Assembly (NCBI RefSeq): GCF_001940525.2
Contig: NZ_CP019437.1
Span: 3,645,501-3,709,500, forward strand
Direction of reading: 5' to 3'
Length of the DNA: 64,000 bases
From: Thioclava nitratireducens
GTDB taxonomy: Bacteria > Pseudomonadota > Alphaproteobacteria > Rhodobacterales > Rhodobacteraceae
In this document: positions 55,174 through 64,000 of the stretch, one piece after another
Numbering within the stretch: the stretch's first letter is position 1
Layout: each line of letters starts with the position of its first letter
Program-made: the position numbers and the translations under genes
Notes under the pieces: generated by a model
What the model was told of the DNA's origin: nothing
Database searches by the model: none
Seen by the model: the letters and a program-made list of their open reading frames with translations, nothing else

Positions 55174-55731
55174 TCAGGCGTTGAAAGGCATGTTGAAATG
55201 CTTCAACAGCGCCTTCGCTTCGGCATCCACGTCAGACGTGGTCACCATGATGATGTCCATACCCAGAACCTCATCGACCTTATCGAAGTCGATTTCCGGG
55301 AACACGATGTGTTCCTTGAGGCCCATTGCGAAGTTGCCACGACCGTCGAAGGCCGGCTTCACGCCGCGGAAGTCGCGAACGCGCGGCAGGGCAACGTTGA
55401 TCAGGCGATCGAGGAATTCGTACATCCGGTCACCGCGCAGGGTCACTTTCGCGCCCAGCGGCATTTCTTCACGGACGCGGAAGCCTGCGATCGACTTCTT
55501 CGCCTTGGTCATCACGGCCTTCTGACCAGCGATGAGCGAGAGCTCTTCGGCGGCCTGCTTGACCTTCTTGGTGTCTTTCACGGCTTCGCCGACGCCCATG
55601 TTCAGCACGATCTTGTCGAGCCGCGGGATCATCATGTCGTTCTTGTAGCCGAACTCTTCTTTCAGCGCGGCTTTGATCGAGTCGCGGTAAAGAGCGCGAA
55701 GACGCGGAGTGTAGGTAGCTTGATCGAGCAT
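55174..55731 (-). CDS. rplE: 50S ribosomal protein L5
   Basis: 185 residues; contacts 5S rRNA and the P-site tRNA. Conserved [10 protein letters not shown] and [19 protein letters not shown]. The start overlaps the rplX stop by one base. Confidence 0.97.
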   Translation of the reverse strand: MLDQATYTPRLRALYRDSIKAALKEEFGYKNDMMIPRLDKIVLNMGVGEAVKDTKKVKQAAEELSLIAGQKAVMTKAKKSIAGFRVREEMPLGAKVTLRGDRMYEFLDRLINVALPRVRDFRGVKPAFDGRGNFAMGLKEHIVFPEIDFDKVDEVLGMDIIMVTTSDVDAEAKALLKHFNMPFNA

Positions 55732-56036
55732 CAGATCGCATCCCCCGTGGTCTTGGCGTAACGCACCTTCTTGCCGTCTTCCTCGCGGAAGCCGACGCGG
55801 GTGGCTTTGCCGTTTGCGTCCATCAGAGCCAGGTTCGACAGGTCGATCGGCATCGCCTTGGGCTGGCGACCGCCCTGGTTGGACTGGGTCTGACGCTGGT
55901 GGCGGATCGCAACGTTCACGCCGTCGACGACAGCTTTGCCGGCTTTCGGGTCAACAGAGGTGATTTCACCCTGCTTGCCCTTGTCCTTACCAGCGAGAAC
56001 GACGACCTTGTCGCCTTTGCGGAGCTTAGCAGCCAT
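55731..56036 (-). CDS. rplX: 50S ribosomal protein L24
   Basis: 101 residues with the KOW motif [17 protein letters not shown], an early assembly initiator of the large subunit. One-base overlaps with both neighbours indicate translational coupling. Confidence 0.97.
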   Translation of the reverse strand: MAAKLRKGDKVVVLAGKDKGKQGEITSVDPKAGKAVVDGVNVAIRHQRQTQSNQGGRQPKAMPIDLSNLALMDANGKATRVGFREEDGKKVRYAKTTGDAI

Positions 56037-56404
56037 TACAGCACCTCCGGAGCAAGCGAGATGATCTTCATGAAGTTCTTCGCACGCAGCTCACGCACGA
56101 CCGGCCCGAAGATACGGGTGCCGACCGGCTCGCCCGCGTTGTTCAGGATGACGGCGGCGTTGCGGTCGAAACGGATGGCGGTGCCATCGTCGCGACGAAC
56201 TTCTTTGGCGGTGCGCACGACGACGGCCTTGCGGACGTCACCTTTCTTCACGCGGCCGCGCGGGATCGCTTCCTTGACCGACACCACAATGATGTCGCCC
56301 ACGGATGCGTAACGGCGGTGCGAGCCGCCGAGGACCTTGATGCACTGAACCCGGCGAGCGCCGGAGTTGTCAGCAACATCCAGATTGGTCTGCATCTGGA
56401 TCAT
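56036..56404 (-). CDS. rplN: 50S ribosomal protein L14
   Basis: 122 residues starting [17 protein letters not shown] and containing the [13 protein letters not shown] end, both diagnostic. Part of the rpmC-rpmD segment. Confidence 0.98.
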   Translation of the reverse strand: MIQMQTNLDVADNSGARRVQCIKVLGGSHRRYASVGDIIVVSVKEAIPRGRVKKGDVRKAVVVRTAKEVRRDDGTAIRFDRNAAVILNNAGEPVGTRIFGPVVRELRAKNFMKIISLAPEVL

Positions 56405-56481
56405 GGGGTTACTCCCGACCTTTGGGGACGCCTATGCAGTAAGGGCCCCAGGGTTTCGAATACTGGCGAAATGGCCGCGGC

Positions 56482-56715
56482 TTACGCCGTGACCACAACC
56501 CGCCAGCGCTTGGTCTTCGAGATCGGCGCGCACTCTTCGATGCGAACAATGTCACCGGTCTTGAACTGGTTTTCCGCGTCGTGGGCGCGGTATTTCTTGG
56601 ACTTCCGGATCGTTTTCTTGAGAACCGGATGCGTGAAGCGGCGCTCGACCGAAACGGTGATGGTCTGGTCGTTCTTGTCCGACGTCACGGTACCTTGCAG
56701 GATGCGTTTGGGCAT
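56482..56715 (-). CDS. rpsQ: 30S ribosomal protein S17
   Basis: 77 residues; [21 protein letters not shown] start, then [14 protein letters not shown] 77-base gap without features separates it from rplN. Confidence 0.96.
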   Translation of the reverse strand: MPKRILQGTVTSDKNDQTITVSVERRFTHPVLKKTIRKSKKYRAHDAENQFKTGDIVRIEECAPISKTKRWRVVVTA

Positions 56716-56727
56716 AGGAAGCTCTCC

Positions 56728-56928
56728 TTACTTCGCGGCTTCAGCGGCTTTTTGGTTCAGCACGGTCTTGATCCGTGCAACGTCCCGACGAACGGTACGC
56801 ATGCGCGCGGTGTTCTCGAGCTGGTTCGTGGCCTGCTGAAAGCGGAGATTGAAGGCTTCTTTCTTCAGCGAGACGAGCTGGTCACGCAGCTCATCAGGCG
56901 TCTTCGCCTTGAGTTCTTGGGCGTTCAT
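56728..56928 (-). CDS. rpmC: 50S ribosomal protein L29
   Basis: 66 residues; helical hairpin at the peptide exit. [18 protein letters not shown] and [11 protein letters not shown] are the family core. First gene of the third ribosomal segment; a candidate promoter lies upstream. Confidence 0.96.
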   Translation of the reverse strand: MNAQELKAKTPDELRDQLVSLKKEAFNLRFQQATNQLENTARMRTVRRDVARIKTVLNQKAAEAAK

Positions 56929-57016
56929 CCCGGGTCCTTTCTTGGCATCAGAGGGCCCCTCGCGGGTGACCCTACTTCTGATGGGTTATGTCGGTCCTGA
57001 TTTCAGGAACTTGGGG

Positions 57017-57045
57017 CCAATATCAGAGCGAATCGAATATGGCAA
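57017..57045 (-). promoter_or_regulatory. Candidate promoter of the rpmC-rpmD segment
   Basis: Minus-strand TTGCCA (57040-57045), exactly 17-base spacer, then TATTGG (57017-57022), 89 bases upstream of rpmC. It lies between the divergent rpmC and oxygenase genes. Confidence 0.5.
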
Positions 57046-57116
57046 GGATTGTTTGGCCTCCGGCCCGCTTTCGCGTAACAGGGGGGTAAATCCACGCCCA
57101 GTTGCGAGAGCCCCCA

Positions 57117-57752
57117 ATGCCCGAGTCCAAATCCCAGATCGAGTCCCTTTTCGTCACCCGCCTCTACCGCGCCTCCCTATCCGAATTCGGCCCCAAGGTC
57201 GATACGAACGAGCTGGAGACCTCGTGCTACGCCATCGCCGAGGACGACGAAGCCGGTCAGGACTGGTGCGAGGAGAACGGCTATCCGGGCTATACCTCCT
57301 ACGCCTCGCTCACCGACCTGCCCTGGCGCTTCCCGATCTTCGCGGACATAGTGAAGGCGCTCGACAAGCACGTTGCGGCCTTTGCCAAAGATCTCGAATT
57401 CGATCTGGGCGAGGGTAAGCTGGTGCTGGAAGACCTCTGGATCAACATCCTGCCCGAAGGCGGCACCCACAGCTCGCACCTGCACCCCCATTCGGTGATC
57501 TCGGGCACGACCTATGTCGCAATGCCCGACGGCGCCTCAGCGCTGAAGCTGGAAGACCCGCGCAGCGCCCGGATGATGGCGGCCCCTACCCGCCTCAAGA
57601 CCGCCCGGCGCGAGCTGCAGCCCTTCATCTACATCGCCCCCGAACCGGGTGAGGTGCTGCTCTGGGAAAGCTGGCTGCGCCACGAGGTACCGATGAACAC
57701 GGCCGAAGACGAGCGGATCTCGGTCAGCTTCAATTACAAATGGGTCGACTGA
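57117..57752 (+). CDS. TIGR02466-type putative 2OG-Fe(II) oxygenase
   Basis: 211-residue protein that matches the TIGR02466 group, predicted double-stranded beta-helix oxygenases. The HSSHLHPHSVISGTTYV segment (about 119-135) supplies the proposed metal-binding histidines, and LLWESWLRHEVPMN holds the distal His. The C-terminal RISVSFNYK strand is typical. Substrate unknown. It is on the opposite strand inside the S10-spc ribosomal cluster. An in-frame TTG at 57102 is an alternative start. Confidence 0.82.
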   Translation: MPESKSQIESLFVTRLYRASLSEFGPKVDTNELETSCYAIAEDDEAGQDWCEENGYPGYTSYASLTDLPWRFPIFADIVKALDKHVAAFAKDLEFDLGEGKLVLEDLWINILPEGGTHSSHLHPHSVISGTTYVAMPDGASALKLEDPRSARMMAAPTRLKTARRELQPFIYIAPEPGEVLLWESWLRHEVPMNTAEDERISVSFNYKWVD

Positions 57753-57834
57753 GCCCGGCGCTTTGATCGCCATCATAGCCAAGCCGCATCTCACCTGATT
57801 TTCTTGCTGCGCAACCAGACACCGGGAGCGCAGC

Positions 57835-58368
57835 ATGAAAACACTCGTCGCCTATGCCTCGACCGAGGGGCAAACCCGCAAAATCGCGCGGCACGTCGCC
57901 GACCGCATCGCGGATCTGGGTCACTCCGCGGAATTGATTTCCACCGATGAGGCCGAAGGGATGGATCTCGGCCGGTTCGACCGGATCGTCCTCGCGGCCT
58001 CGATCCATGTCGGACATTATCAGGGTCGCTTCGCGGATTTCGTCGCCGAACAACGCGATATCATCAAGAACCGCCCGAACCTCTTTCTCTCGGTCTCGCT
58101 GGCCGCCGCCGGTCATGACGCAGAGGATTGGCGCGCCCTCGACAAAATCCTGAAGGACTTCGAAGCGGCGACCGGCTGGACGCCGGATCTGACGGAACAG
58201 ATCGCGGGCGCCTATCTGCCGTCGAGATACGATATTTTCCGCCGGTTCGTGATGCGCCGGATCGTGGCGAAGAAAAATCCCGATGCCGATCTCGATGCAG
58301 ATATCGAATATACCGACTGGAAGGCACTGGACGCGCTGATCGACGGCTGGATTTCCGACGGCGCCTGA
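57835..58368 (+). CDS. hemG: HemG-like flavodoxin, menaquinone-dependent protoporphyrinogen oxidase family
   Basis: 177-residue flavodoxin-fold protein. STEGQTRKIARHV is the FMN phosphate loop (residues 9-21), AASIHVGHYQGRFADFV is the HemG hallmark (about 54-70), and the ending EYTDW matches E. coli HemG. It would oxidise protoporphyrinogen IX in haem synthesis, with electrons going to quinone. It sits after the oxygenase gene, on the opposite strand to the ribosomal genes. A strong terminator follows. Confidence 0.85.
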   Translation: MKTLVAYASTEGQTRKIARHVADRIADLGHSAELISTDEAEGMDLGRFDRIVLAASIHVGHYQGRFADFVAEQRDIIKNRPNLFLSVSLAAAGHDAEDWRALDKILKDFEAATGWTPDLTEQIAGAYLPSRYDIFRRFVMRRIVAKKNPDADLDADIEYTDWKALDALIDGWISDGA

Positions 58369-58387
58369 TCGCAGCGCCAGATACGCA

Positions 58388-58415
58388 AAAGCCCCGCCAT
58401 CGCTGGCGGGGCTTT
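58388..58415. terminator. Bidirectional terminator between hemG-like gene and rplP
   Basis: GCCCCGCC (58391-58398) and GGCGGGGC (58405-58412) pair perfectly, with A and T tracts outside. It ends both the plus-strand pair and the rplB-rplP ribosomal segment. Confidence 0.92.
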
Positions 58416-58441
58416 CGTTTGTCTTCAGCTTCAGACCGGGA

Positions 58442-58855
58442 TTACCAGTCCTGACGCTCGACGATGCGGCAGGCCACCGGAAGCTTGGCCGCGCCGAGGC
58501 GCAGAGCCTCGCGAGCGGTCACTTCGTTGACGCCGTCGATCTCGAACATCACGCGGCCGGGCTTGACCTTGGCGGCCCAACGGTCGACCGAACCCTTACC
58601 TTTACCCATACGGACTTCGGTGGGCTTTGCGGTGATCGGGGTATCCGGGAAGATCCGGATCCAGACACGGCCTTGACGCTTCATGTGGCGGGTGATCGCA
58701 CGACGCGCAGCTTCGATCTGACGGGCGGTGACGCGCTCGGGCGCCTCTGCCTTGAGGCCGAAGTGACCGAAGTTCAGGTCGAAACCACCTTTGGCTTCAC
58801 CATGAATCCGGCCTTTGTGCATCTTGCGGAACTTCGTCCGTTTCGGTTGCAGCAT
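58442..58855 (-). CDS. rplP: 50S ribosomal protein L16
   Basis: 137 residues; [16 protein letters not shown] start and the core [18 protein letters not shown], both conserved. Last gene of the second ribosomal segment. Confidence 0.97.
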   Translation of the reverse strand: MLQPKRTKFRKMHKGRIHGEAKGGFDLNFGHFGLKAEAPERVTARQIEAARRAITRHMKRQGRVWIRIFPDTPITAKPTEVRMGKGKGSVDRWAAKVKPGRVMFEIDGVNEVTAREALRLGAAKLPVACRIVERQDW

Positions 58856-58869
58856 AACTATCTACTCCC

Positions 58870-59577
58870 TCAGCGATCGCGACGCGGGCCGCGCGGTGCC
58901 GGGCCCTCTTGGGCTTCGGCGTGCTTGCGGTCACGAGCTTGCGGATCATGTTCCATGATCTCGCCTTTGAAGATCCAGACCTTCACGCCGATGATCCCGT
59001 AGGGGGTCGACGCTTCGGACAGCGCGTAGTCGATGTCGGCACGCAGGGTGTGCAGCGGAACGCGACCTTCGCGATACCACTCGGTCCGTGCGATCTCGGC
59101 GCCGCCCAGACGGCCAGCGACGTTCACGCGGATACCAAGACCACCCATGCGCATCGCGTTCTGCACCGCGCGCTTCATGGCGCGACGGAACGAGACACGA
59201 CGCTCGAGCTGCTGAGCGATCGACTCGGCAACCAGCTGCGCGTCGAGTTCCGGCTTGCGGACTTCGACAATGTTCAGGTGCAGCTCGCTGTCGGTGAAGT
59301 TCGCCAGCTTCTTGCGGAGCGCTTCGATGTCAGCGCCCTTCTTGCCGATGATGACGCCCGGACGCGCAGCGTGAATGGTCACGCGGCACTTCTTGTGCGG
59401 ACGCTCGATGATGACACGGCTGACGCCGGCCTGCTTGGCTTCCTCGTGGATGAACTCGCGGATCTTGATGTCCTCGAGCAGCAGGTCGCCGTAGTCCTTG
59501 CTGTCGGCATACCAGCGGCTATCCCAGGTGCGGTTGACCTGGAGGCGCATGCCGATCGGATTAACCTTCTGACCCAT
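58870..59577 (-). CDS. rpsC: 30S ribosomal protein S3
   Basis: 235 residues; KH domain with [18 protein letters not shown]. The C-terminus extends in a charged tail ([14 protein letters not shown]). The start overlaps the rplV stop by one base. Confidence 0.97.
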   Translation of the reverse strand: MGQKVNPIGMRLQVNRTWDSRWYADSKDYGDLLLEDIKIREFIHEEAKQAGVSRVIIERPHKKCRVTIHAARPGVIIGKKGADIEALRKKLANFTDSELHLNIVEVRKPELDAQLVAESIAQQLERRVSFRRAMKRAVQNAMRMGGLGIRVNVAGRLGGAEIARTEWYREGRVPLHTLRADIDYALSEASTPYGIIGVKVWIFKGEIMEHDPQARDRKHAEAQEGPAPRGPRRDR

Positions 59578-59957
59578 TACGCTTGCTCCTCAACCTGACG
59601 CACCTTGATGGTGATTTCCGAGAACGGCTTCATGATCTTGCCGAAGCGACCACGCGCCCGCGGACGGCCACGCTTCATCACCAGGTTCTTGCCGACCCAG
59701 GCTTCCGCCACGATGAGTTCGTCCACGTCCAGGCCGTGGTTGTTCTCTGCGTTGGCGATCGCCGACTGGAGGCACTTCTTCACGTCGAGCGCGATGCGCT
59801 TCTTCGAGAAGGTCAGGTCCGAAAGGGCCTTGTCGACCTTCTTTCCACGGATCATCGCGGCGACGAGGTTCAGTTTCTGCGGCGAGGTGCGAAGCATACG
59901 GGTCTTCGCCATCGCTTCGTTCTCCGCCACGCGGCGCGGATTCTTTTCCTTACCCAT
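59577..59957 (-). CDS. rplV: 50S ribosomal protein L22
   Basis: 126 residues; lines the peptide exit tunnel. [19 protein letters not shown] and the terminal FSEITIKV are conserved. The N-terminal [15 protein letters not shown] extension is typical of Rhodobacterales. Confidence 0.96.
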   Translation of the reverse strand: MGKEKNPRRVAENEAMAKTRMLRTSPQKLNLVAAMIRGKKVDKALSDLTFSKKRIALDVKKCLQSAIANAENNHGLDVDELIVAEAWVGKNLVMKRGRPRARGRFGKIMKPFSEITIKVRQVEEQA

Positions 59958-59962
59958 GACGA

Positions 59963-60241
59963 TTACTTCCTCTTGGCTTTTTTATCGGCCGCATGCCCGT
60001 AATAGGTGCGGGTCGGCGAATATTCACCGAACTTCTGGCCGATCATTTCCTCGGTGACGTTGACCGGGATGTGTTTCTGACCGTTGTAGACCCCAAAGGT
60101 GAGGCCGACGAATTGCGGCAGGATGGTGGAGCGACGCGACCAGATCTTGATGACGTCGCCTTTGCCCGACTCGCGAGCCTTCTCTGCTTTTTTCAGCAGG
60201 TAGGCATCAACGAAGGGGCCTTTCCAAACAGAACGAGACAT
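59963..60241 (-). CDS. rpsS: 30S ribosomal protein S19
   Basis: 92 residues; [12 protein letters not shown] start and the basic [22 protein letters not shown] end (given in part). Standard position between rplB and rplV. Confidence 0.98.
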   Translation of the reverse strand: MSRSVWKGPFVDAYLLKKAEKARESGKGDVIKIWSRRSTILPQFVGLTFGVYNGQKHIPVNVTEEMIGQKFGEYSPTRTYYGHAADKKAKRK

Positions 60242-60244
60242 ATG

Positions 60245-61084
60245 TTAGCGACCCTTCTTCTTCGCGTGACGCGAACGCAGGATGTACTGGTCCGTCTTCT
60301 TGTTGACGCGCGTGCGCTTGCCCTTGGTGGGCTTGCCCCACGGCGTAACCGGATGACGGCCACCCGAGGTGCGGCCTTCACCACCACCGTGCGGGTGGTC
60401 GATCGGGTTCATCGCGACACCGCGGACGGTCGGACGAACACCCATGTGGCGCTTACGACCGGCTTTACCGAGGTTCTGGTTCGAGTGGTCGGCGTTCGAC
60501 ACGGCACCGATGGTCGCCATGCATTCCTGACGCACGAGGCGCAGTTCGCCCGACGAAAGACGCAGCTGAGCGTAGCCGCCGTCACGACCGACGAACTGGG
60601 CGTAGGTGCCCGCGGCGCGTGCGATCTGGCCACCCTTGCCGGGCTTCAGTTCGACGTTGTGGACGATGGTACCGATCGGCATGCCCGAGAACGGCATCGC
60701 GTTGCCCGGCTTGACGTCGTGACGCGAGCCCGAAACGACCTTGTCACCAACAGCGAGACGCTGGGGTGCGAGGATGTAGGCCTGCTCACCATCTTCATAA
60801 TTGATCAGCGCGATGAAGGCGGTCCGGTTCGGATCGTATTCGATCCGCTCGACGGTGCCATGAACATCGAACTTGCGACGCTTGAAATCGACGATGCGGT
60901 AGAGACGCTTCGCGCCACCACCCTTGTGCCACATCGTGATCCGCCCGGTGTTGTTCCGGCCACCCGACTTGGTCAAACCCTCAGTGAGGGCTTTGACCGG
61001 ACGGCCTTTCCAAAGCTCCGAACGGTCGATCAGAACCAGCCCACGCTGGCCCGGCGTCGTCGGCTTATACGACTTGAGTGCCAT
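60245..61084 (-). CDS. rplB: 50S ribosomal protein L2
   Basis: 279 residues; near the peptidyl transferase centre. Key [18 protein letters not shown] segment with the conserved His. First gene of the second ribosomal segment, with about 250 bases of upstream region in which a plus-strand gene begins. Confidence 0.98.
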   Translation of the reverse strand: MALKSYKPTTPGQRGLVLIDRSELWKGRPVKALTEGLTKSGGRNNTGRITMWHKGGGAKRLYRIVDFKRRKFDVHGTVERIEYDPNRTAFIALINYEDGEQAYILAPQRLAVGDKVVSGSRHDVKPGNAMPFSGMPIGTIVHNVELKPGKGGQIARAAGTYAQFVGRDGGYAQLRLSSGELRLVRQECMATIGAVSNADHSNQNLGKAGRKRHMGVRPTVRGVAMNPIDHPHGGGEGRTSGGRHPVTPWGKPTKGKRTRVNKKTDQYILRSRHAKKKGR

Positions 61085-61207
61085 GCTTTCTGTCTTCCGT
61101 TGGTTTGCGGCGAGTTGCCTCGCCTGTCTGTGTGTATAGGGCCCCGAAGGTCCCCGAATTCAAAAATCACGGGCCCCGGAACGAATCCGAGGCCGCGAGA
61201 CTGGCGC

Positions 61208-61236
61208 GATGTAGCAGGCTTATGGGGGTGAGTCTA
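61208..61236 (-). promoter_or_regulatory. Candidate promoter of the rplB-rplP segment
   Basis: Minus-strand TAGACT (61231-61236), 17-base spacer, then TACATC (61208-61213), about 125 bases upstream of rplB. The match to consensus is moderate. Confidence 0.35.
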
Positions 61237-61340
61237 TAGCCTTGGCCTGTTTTTACACGCGATGGCCCAAGCAACTGGCGCTTCGCGGTCCGGGCAGGCA
61301 AAATGGCCCCCGAGGCAGACGACATAACAGGAGAAAATCG

Positions 61341-61646
61341 ATGCGTCCAACCCGAGCAATTCTGCTCGCCGCTCCGCTCTGCGCGGCAGCCACCCTCGCC
61401 ACCCCGACCCTCGCCGACGCGTGGCGCGGCACCTATGAGGTCGCCGGGGTGAAGGGGCAGGACATGCTGAAACTGCGCGCAGGCCCCGGCACCGGCTACA
61501 AGGTAATCCTGGGGCTTCCCAACGGCGCAATCGTCCATGTGCGCAGCTGCGAGCGCAGCGGCAATACCCGCTGGTGCAACGTCTCGCTCGACGTCGCGCG
61601 CAACCTGCGCGGCTATGTCTCTGAGAGCTACCTGCGGGAGAAGTGA
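61341..61646 (+). CDS. Small exported SH3-domain protein
   Basis: 101-residue secreted protein with a signal peptide ending near residue 25 (TLADAW). The rest is one bacterial SH3 (SH3_3) domain: LKLRAGPGTGYKVIL, two cysteines (in RSCERSGNTRWCNV) that probably pair, and GYVSESYL. Such domains bind peptidoglycan or other cell-wall ligands. AGGAGAAAA precedes the ATG. It interrupts the ribosomal cluster on the opposite strand. Confidence 0.83.
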   Translation: MRPTRAILLAAPLCAAATLATPTLADAWRGTYEVAGVKGQDMLKLRAGPGTGYKVILGLPNGAIVHVRSCERSGNTRWCNVSLDVARNLRGYVSESYLREK

Positions 61647-61720
61647 GTGGTGGGCGCTGCCCGGGCTGGCCACCCGGGCGCCCCATAAGAGGCAAGCCCC
61701 TAATCCAACTCCGCAAACGA

Positions 61721-61748
61721 AAAGGCCCCCGCGATCACGAGGGCCTTT
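61721..61748. terminator. Bidirectional terminator between the SH3 gene and rplW
   Basis: AAAGGCCC (61721-61728) pairs with GGGCCTTT (61741-61748). It lies between convergent stops, 75 bases after the SH3 gene and 23 bases after rplW. Confidence 0.88.
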
Positions 61749-61770
61749 CCAATGTCTCGGTCGTACCGGA

Positions 61771-62067
61771 TTACAGGCCGGTGGTGACGTCGATCGTGTT
61801 GCCTTCTTCCAGCGTCACGTAGGCTTTCTTGAAGTCCGAGCGACGGCCGGGGGTGCCCCGGAAGCGCTTGGTCTTGCCCTTGGTGATGGTGGTGTTGACC
61901 GCCTTCACCTTGACGCCGAAGAGAGTCTCGACAGCTTCTTTGATCTGCGGCTTCGAAGCGTCTTTCGCCACTTCGAAAACAACAGCGCCGTTCTCCGAGG
62001 CCATTGTGGCCTTCTCGGTGATGACCGGCTTGACGATCACGTCGTAATGTTCGGGTTTCGCGCTCAT
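61771..62067 (-). CDS. rplW: 50S ribosomal protein L23
   Basis: 98 residues; trigger factor and SRP dock here. [16 protein letters not shown] and the [16 protein letters not shown] loop are conserved. Overlaps the rplD stop by 4 bases. Last gene of the first ribosomal segment. Confidence 0.97.
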   Translation of the reverse strand: MSAKPEHYDVIVKPVITEKATMASENGAVVFEVAKDASKPQIKEAVETLFGVKVKAVNTTITKGKTKRFRGTPGRRSDFKKAYVTLEEGNTIDVTTGL

Positions 62068-62684
62068 TTCAGACGAGCCTCCAGAGCTTCGACACCCGCC
62101 TTCGTGAGCACGAGCGTGTCACGCTTGAGGATGTCATACACGTTGGCGCCCATCGAAGGCAGCACATCGATGCCGTCGATGTTGCGCGCGGCTTGGGCGA
62201 AGTTCTCGTTCACCTCGGCCCCGTCGATCACCAGCACCTTCTTCCAGCCCAGCTCCTTGGCGGCTTTCGCCAGCAGCTTGGTCTTGGCTTCGGCGAGCTG
62301 CGCGTCCTCCAGGACGATCAGTTTGCCAGCGGCGGCTTTCGACGACAGCGCGTGCTTCAGACCTAGAGCCCGGAACTTCTTGGGCAGGTCATGAGCGTGG
62401 CTGCGCGGGGTCGGACCCTTGTAGACACCACCCTTGCGGAAGATCGGCGCCTTGCGGGAACCGTGACGTGCGCCACCGGTGCCCTTCTGACGGTAGATCT
62501 TCTTGGTCGAGTAGCTGACCTCCGAGCGGGTGAGAACCGAGTGGGTGCCCTGCTGAGCCTTCGCGCGCTGCCAGCGCACGACGCGATGCAGGATGTCCGC
62601 ACGCGGCTCGAGCCCGAAGATCTCGTCGGCGAGGTCAATCGAACCGGCCTTGCCGGCGTCGAGCTTGATCACATCGAGTTTCAT
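62064..62684 (-). CDS. rplD: 50S ribosomal protein L4
   Basis: 206 residues; the loop [22 protein letters not shown] reaches the exit tunnel (given in part here as [13 protein letters not shown]). In E. coli L4 also represses the S10 operon. Overlaps rplC by 4 bases. Confidence 0.97.
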   Translation of the reverse strand: MKLDVIKLDAGKAGSIDLADEIFGLEPRADILHRVVRWQRAKAQQGTHSVLTRSEVSYSTKKIYRQKGTGGARHGSRKAPIFRKGGVYKGPTPRSHAHDLPKKFRALGLKHALSSKAAAGKLIVLEDAQLAEAKTKLLAKAAKELGWKKVLVIDGAEVNENFAQAARNIDGIDVLPSMGANVYDILKRDTLVLTKAGVEALEARLK

Positions 62685-63547
62685 TCTTTGTCTCCTTCGG
62701 GCGCTTCGCCGCCGTCTTCGCCTTTATCGGCTTCGATCGACGCTTCGGCTTCCTTCAGCGCGGCAGCTTCCTGAGCGGCCTGCTCCTCGGCGAGACGCTG
62801 AGCTTCGGCTTCGGCCTCGGCGGCAGCGGCGGCAGCGGCTTCTTCGGCAGCTTTCGCAGCGGCTTCGGCAGCCGACTTCAGCGCGGCGGGGTAGATGATG
62901 TTCTCGGAAAGCGGCTTCTTGACCGCATCCTTGACCGTCACCCAGCCACCTTTGGCGCCCGGAACCGAACCCTTGACCATGATCAGGCCACGGTCGGCAT
63001 CGGTCTTGACGACCTGAAGGTTCTGGGTCGTGACACGGACGGCACCGAGGTGACCGGCCATCTTCTTGCCCTTGAACACTTTACCCGGGTCCTGACACTG
63101 GCCGGTCGAACCGTGCGAGCGGTGCGAGATCGACACGCCGTGCGTGGCGCGCAGACCGCCGAAGTTGTGACGCTTCATCGCACCGGCGAAACCCTTACCG
63201 ATCGAGGTGCCCGCGATATCCACGAACTGACCTTCGAAATAGTGGTTCGCGGTGATTTCCTCGCCCACTTCGATCAGATTTTCTTCAGCGACGCGGAATT
63301 CCGCGACCTTGCGCTTCGGGGCGACATTGGCTTTCGCGAAGTGACCACGCAGGGCGGCGGTCGTACGCTTGGCCTTGGCTTCACCAGCGCCGAGCTGAAC
63401 GGCCGTGTAGCCGTCGGTCTCGGAAGTGCGCTGAGCCACCACCTGAAGCTTGTCGAGTTGGAGAACGGTCACAGGAACCTGCTTGCCGTCCTCAAGGAAG
63501 AGCCGGGTCATGCCCAGCTTCTTGGCGATAACACCAGTCCGCAGCAT
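62681..63547 (-). CDS. rplC: 50S ribosomal protein L3 with long Ala/Glu-rich tail
   Basis: 288 residues, against about 210 for E. coli L3. Residues 1-215 hold the usual core ([39 protein letters not shown], in parts; the Gln of GQ is the methylation site). From about 221 the tail is almost only Ala, Glu, Lys and Gln, likely one long helix, ending in Gly/Asp/Glu. Such tails occur in Rhodobacterales; their role is unknown. Confidence 0.96.
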   Translation of the reverse strand: MLRTGVIAKKLGMTRLFLEDGKQVPVTVLQLDKLQVVAQRTSETDGYTAVQLGAGEAKAKRTTAALRGHFAKANVAPKRKVAEFRVAEENLIEVGEEITANHYFEGQFVDIAGTSIGKGFAGAMKRHNFGGLRATHGVSISHRSHGSTGQCQDPGKVFKGKKMAGHLGAVRVTTQNLQVVKTDADRGLIMVKGSVPGAKGGWVTVKDAVKKPLSENIIYPAALKSAAEAAAKAAEEAAAAAAAEAEAEAQRLAEEQAAQEAAALKEAEASIEADKGEDGGEAPEGDKE

Positions 63548-63557
63548 AATGCCCTCC

Positions 63558-63866
63558 TTACACCTTGATCTCGACGTCGACGCCCGCTGCGAGGTCGAGC
63601 TTCATCAGCGCGTCCACGGTCTGGGGGGTCGGATCGACGATGTCGAGAAGACGCTTATGCGTCCGGATTTCCCACTGGTCGCGCGACTTCTTGTCGATGT
63701 GCGGACCACGCAGAACCGTGAATTTCTCGATCTTGTTCGGGAGCGGGATGGGCCCGCGAACCTGGGCACCCGTGCGCTTCGCGGTGTTCACGATTTCCTG
63801 GGTGCTGGCGTCCAGCACGCGGTAATCGAACGCCTTGAGCCGGATGCGGATATTTTGGCCGGTCAT
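63558..63866 (-). CDS. rpsJ: 30S ribosomal protein S10
   Basis: 102 residues starting [19 protein letters not shown] and containing [21 protein letters not shown] core (given as [13 protein letters not shown]). Also the NusE antitermination partner. First gene of the S10 cluster and of this segment. Confidence 0.98.
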   Translation of the reverse strand: MTGQNIRIRLKAFDYRVLDASTQEIVNTAKRTGAQVRGPIPLPNKIEKFTVLRGPHIDKKSRDQWEIRTHKRLLDIVDPTPQTVDALMKLDLAAGVDVEIKV

Positions 63867-63963
63867 ATGTCATGCCTCTTCGCATGGCGTGAAGGTTGAG
63901 AGGCAGACGGCACCGAATGTAGCGCCTGCATCGAACCTATAAATCTTGGCAGATCAGGCGCGT

Positions 63964-63992
63964 CCTCTATGGCGTCACCCTGAGTCTGTCAA
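63964..63992 (-). promoter_or_regulatory. Candidate promoter of the S10 operon
   Basis: Minus-strand TTGACA (63987-63992), a perfect -35, then a 17-base spacer and TAGAGG (63964-63969), about 98 bases upstream of rpsJ. Confidence 0.5.
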
Positions 63993-64000
63993 GAGCGAAT

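Noticed and set aside
1..64000. CRISPR arrays, insertion sequences, prophage and riboswitches
   Set aside because: I looked for regularly spaced repeats, transposase or phage genes and known leader structures and saw none that I could support.

Overview
The window looks like chromosome of an alphaproteobacterium of the family Rhodobacteraceae (order Rhodobacterales). The evidence is high GC, the split atpI-atpB-atpE-atpF'-atpF operon, a COQ9 protein, a DUF1013 (TrcR-type) protein, the tolC-pcm block and the protein sequences themselves. Genus cannot be fixed from the sequence alone. It is almost entirely housekeeping and metabolic DNA. I see no prophage, transposase, integrase, CRISPR array or plasmid function.

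Layout. 1-3.3 kb: end of a PfkB adenosine kinase gene, nth, an Ada-type methyltransferase and an OmpA-like lipoprotein. 3.3-7 kb: a FadR-type regulator and the Fo part of ATP synthase. 7-13.5 kb: ArsR regulator, sugar-type SDR, secreted metallophosphatase, DUF1013 regulator, RNase T2, SpoIIAA-like protein, quinone oxidoreductase and COQ9. 13.5-27 kb: rpsU, TrkH, an Lrp/alanine dehydrogenase divergent pair, mscL, suhB, a MetR-type/metF divergent pair, GYD protein, thioesterase, DUF2235 hydrolase and valS. 27-33 kb: MFS transporter, histidinol-phosphate-type aminotransferase, alanine/serine-glyoxylate-type aminotransferase and an MsbA-like ABC exporter. All four are broken by single-base indels (twelve that I can place), while genes on either side are intact.

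33-38.5 kb: YgfZ-like protein, DUF6280-like small protein behind a cluster of perfect palindromes, a PopZ-like acidic protein, tolC, pcm and tRNA-Cys. 38.7-45.5 kb: a LacI-controlled operon joining a polar-amino-acid-type ABC importer to a 2-hydroxyacid dehydrogenase, a 2-keto-3-deoxygluconate-type kinase and an MhpD-like hydratase. Two abutting 14-bp LacI-type operators precede it. 45.6-52.2 kb: DUF2252 protein, asparaginase, bioMNY biotin importer, BCCT transporter and universal stress protein.

52.6-64 kb: the S10-spc ribosomal protein cluster on the minus strand, rpsJ to rpmD. It is interrupted twice by opposite-strand genes (an SH3 protein between rplW and rplB; a 2OG-Fe(II)-oxygenase-like gene and a HemG-like flavodoxin between rplP and rpmC). 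Each of the three ribosomal segments has a terminator at its end and a plausible promoter at its start. The cluster stops after rpmD, so rplO, secY and the rest must lie elsewhere.

Most promising points for follow-up: the LacI operon of unknown substrate, the PopZ-like protein, the palindromes ahead of the DUF6280-like gene, and the three-part ribosomal cluster. The indel cluster should be checked against reads before any gene there is called a pseudogene.
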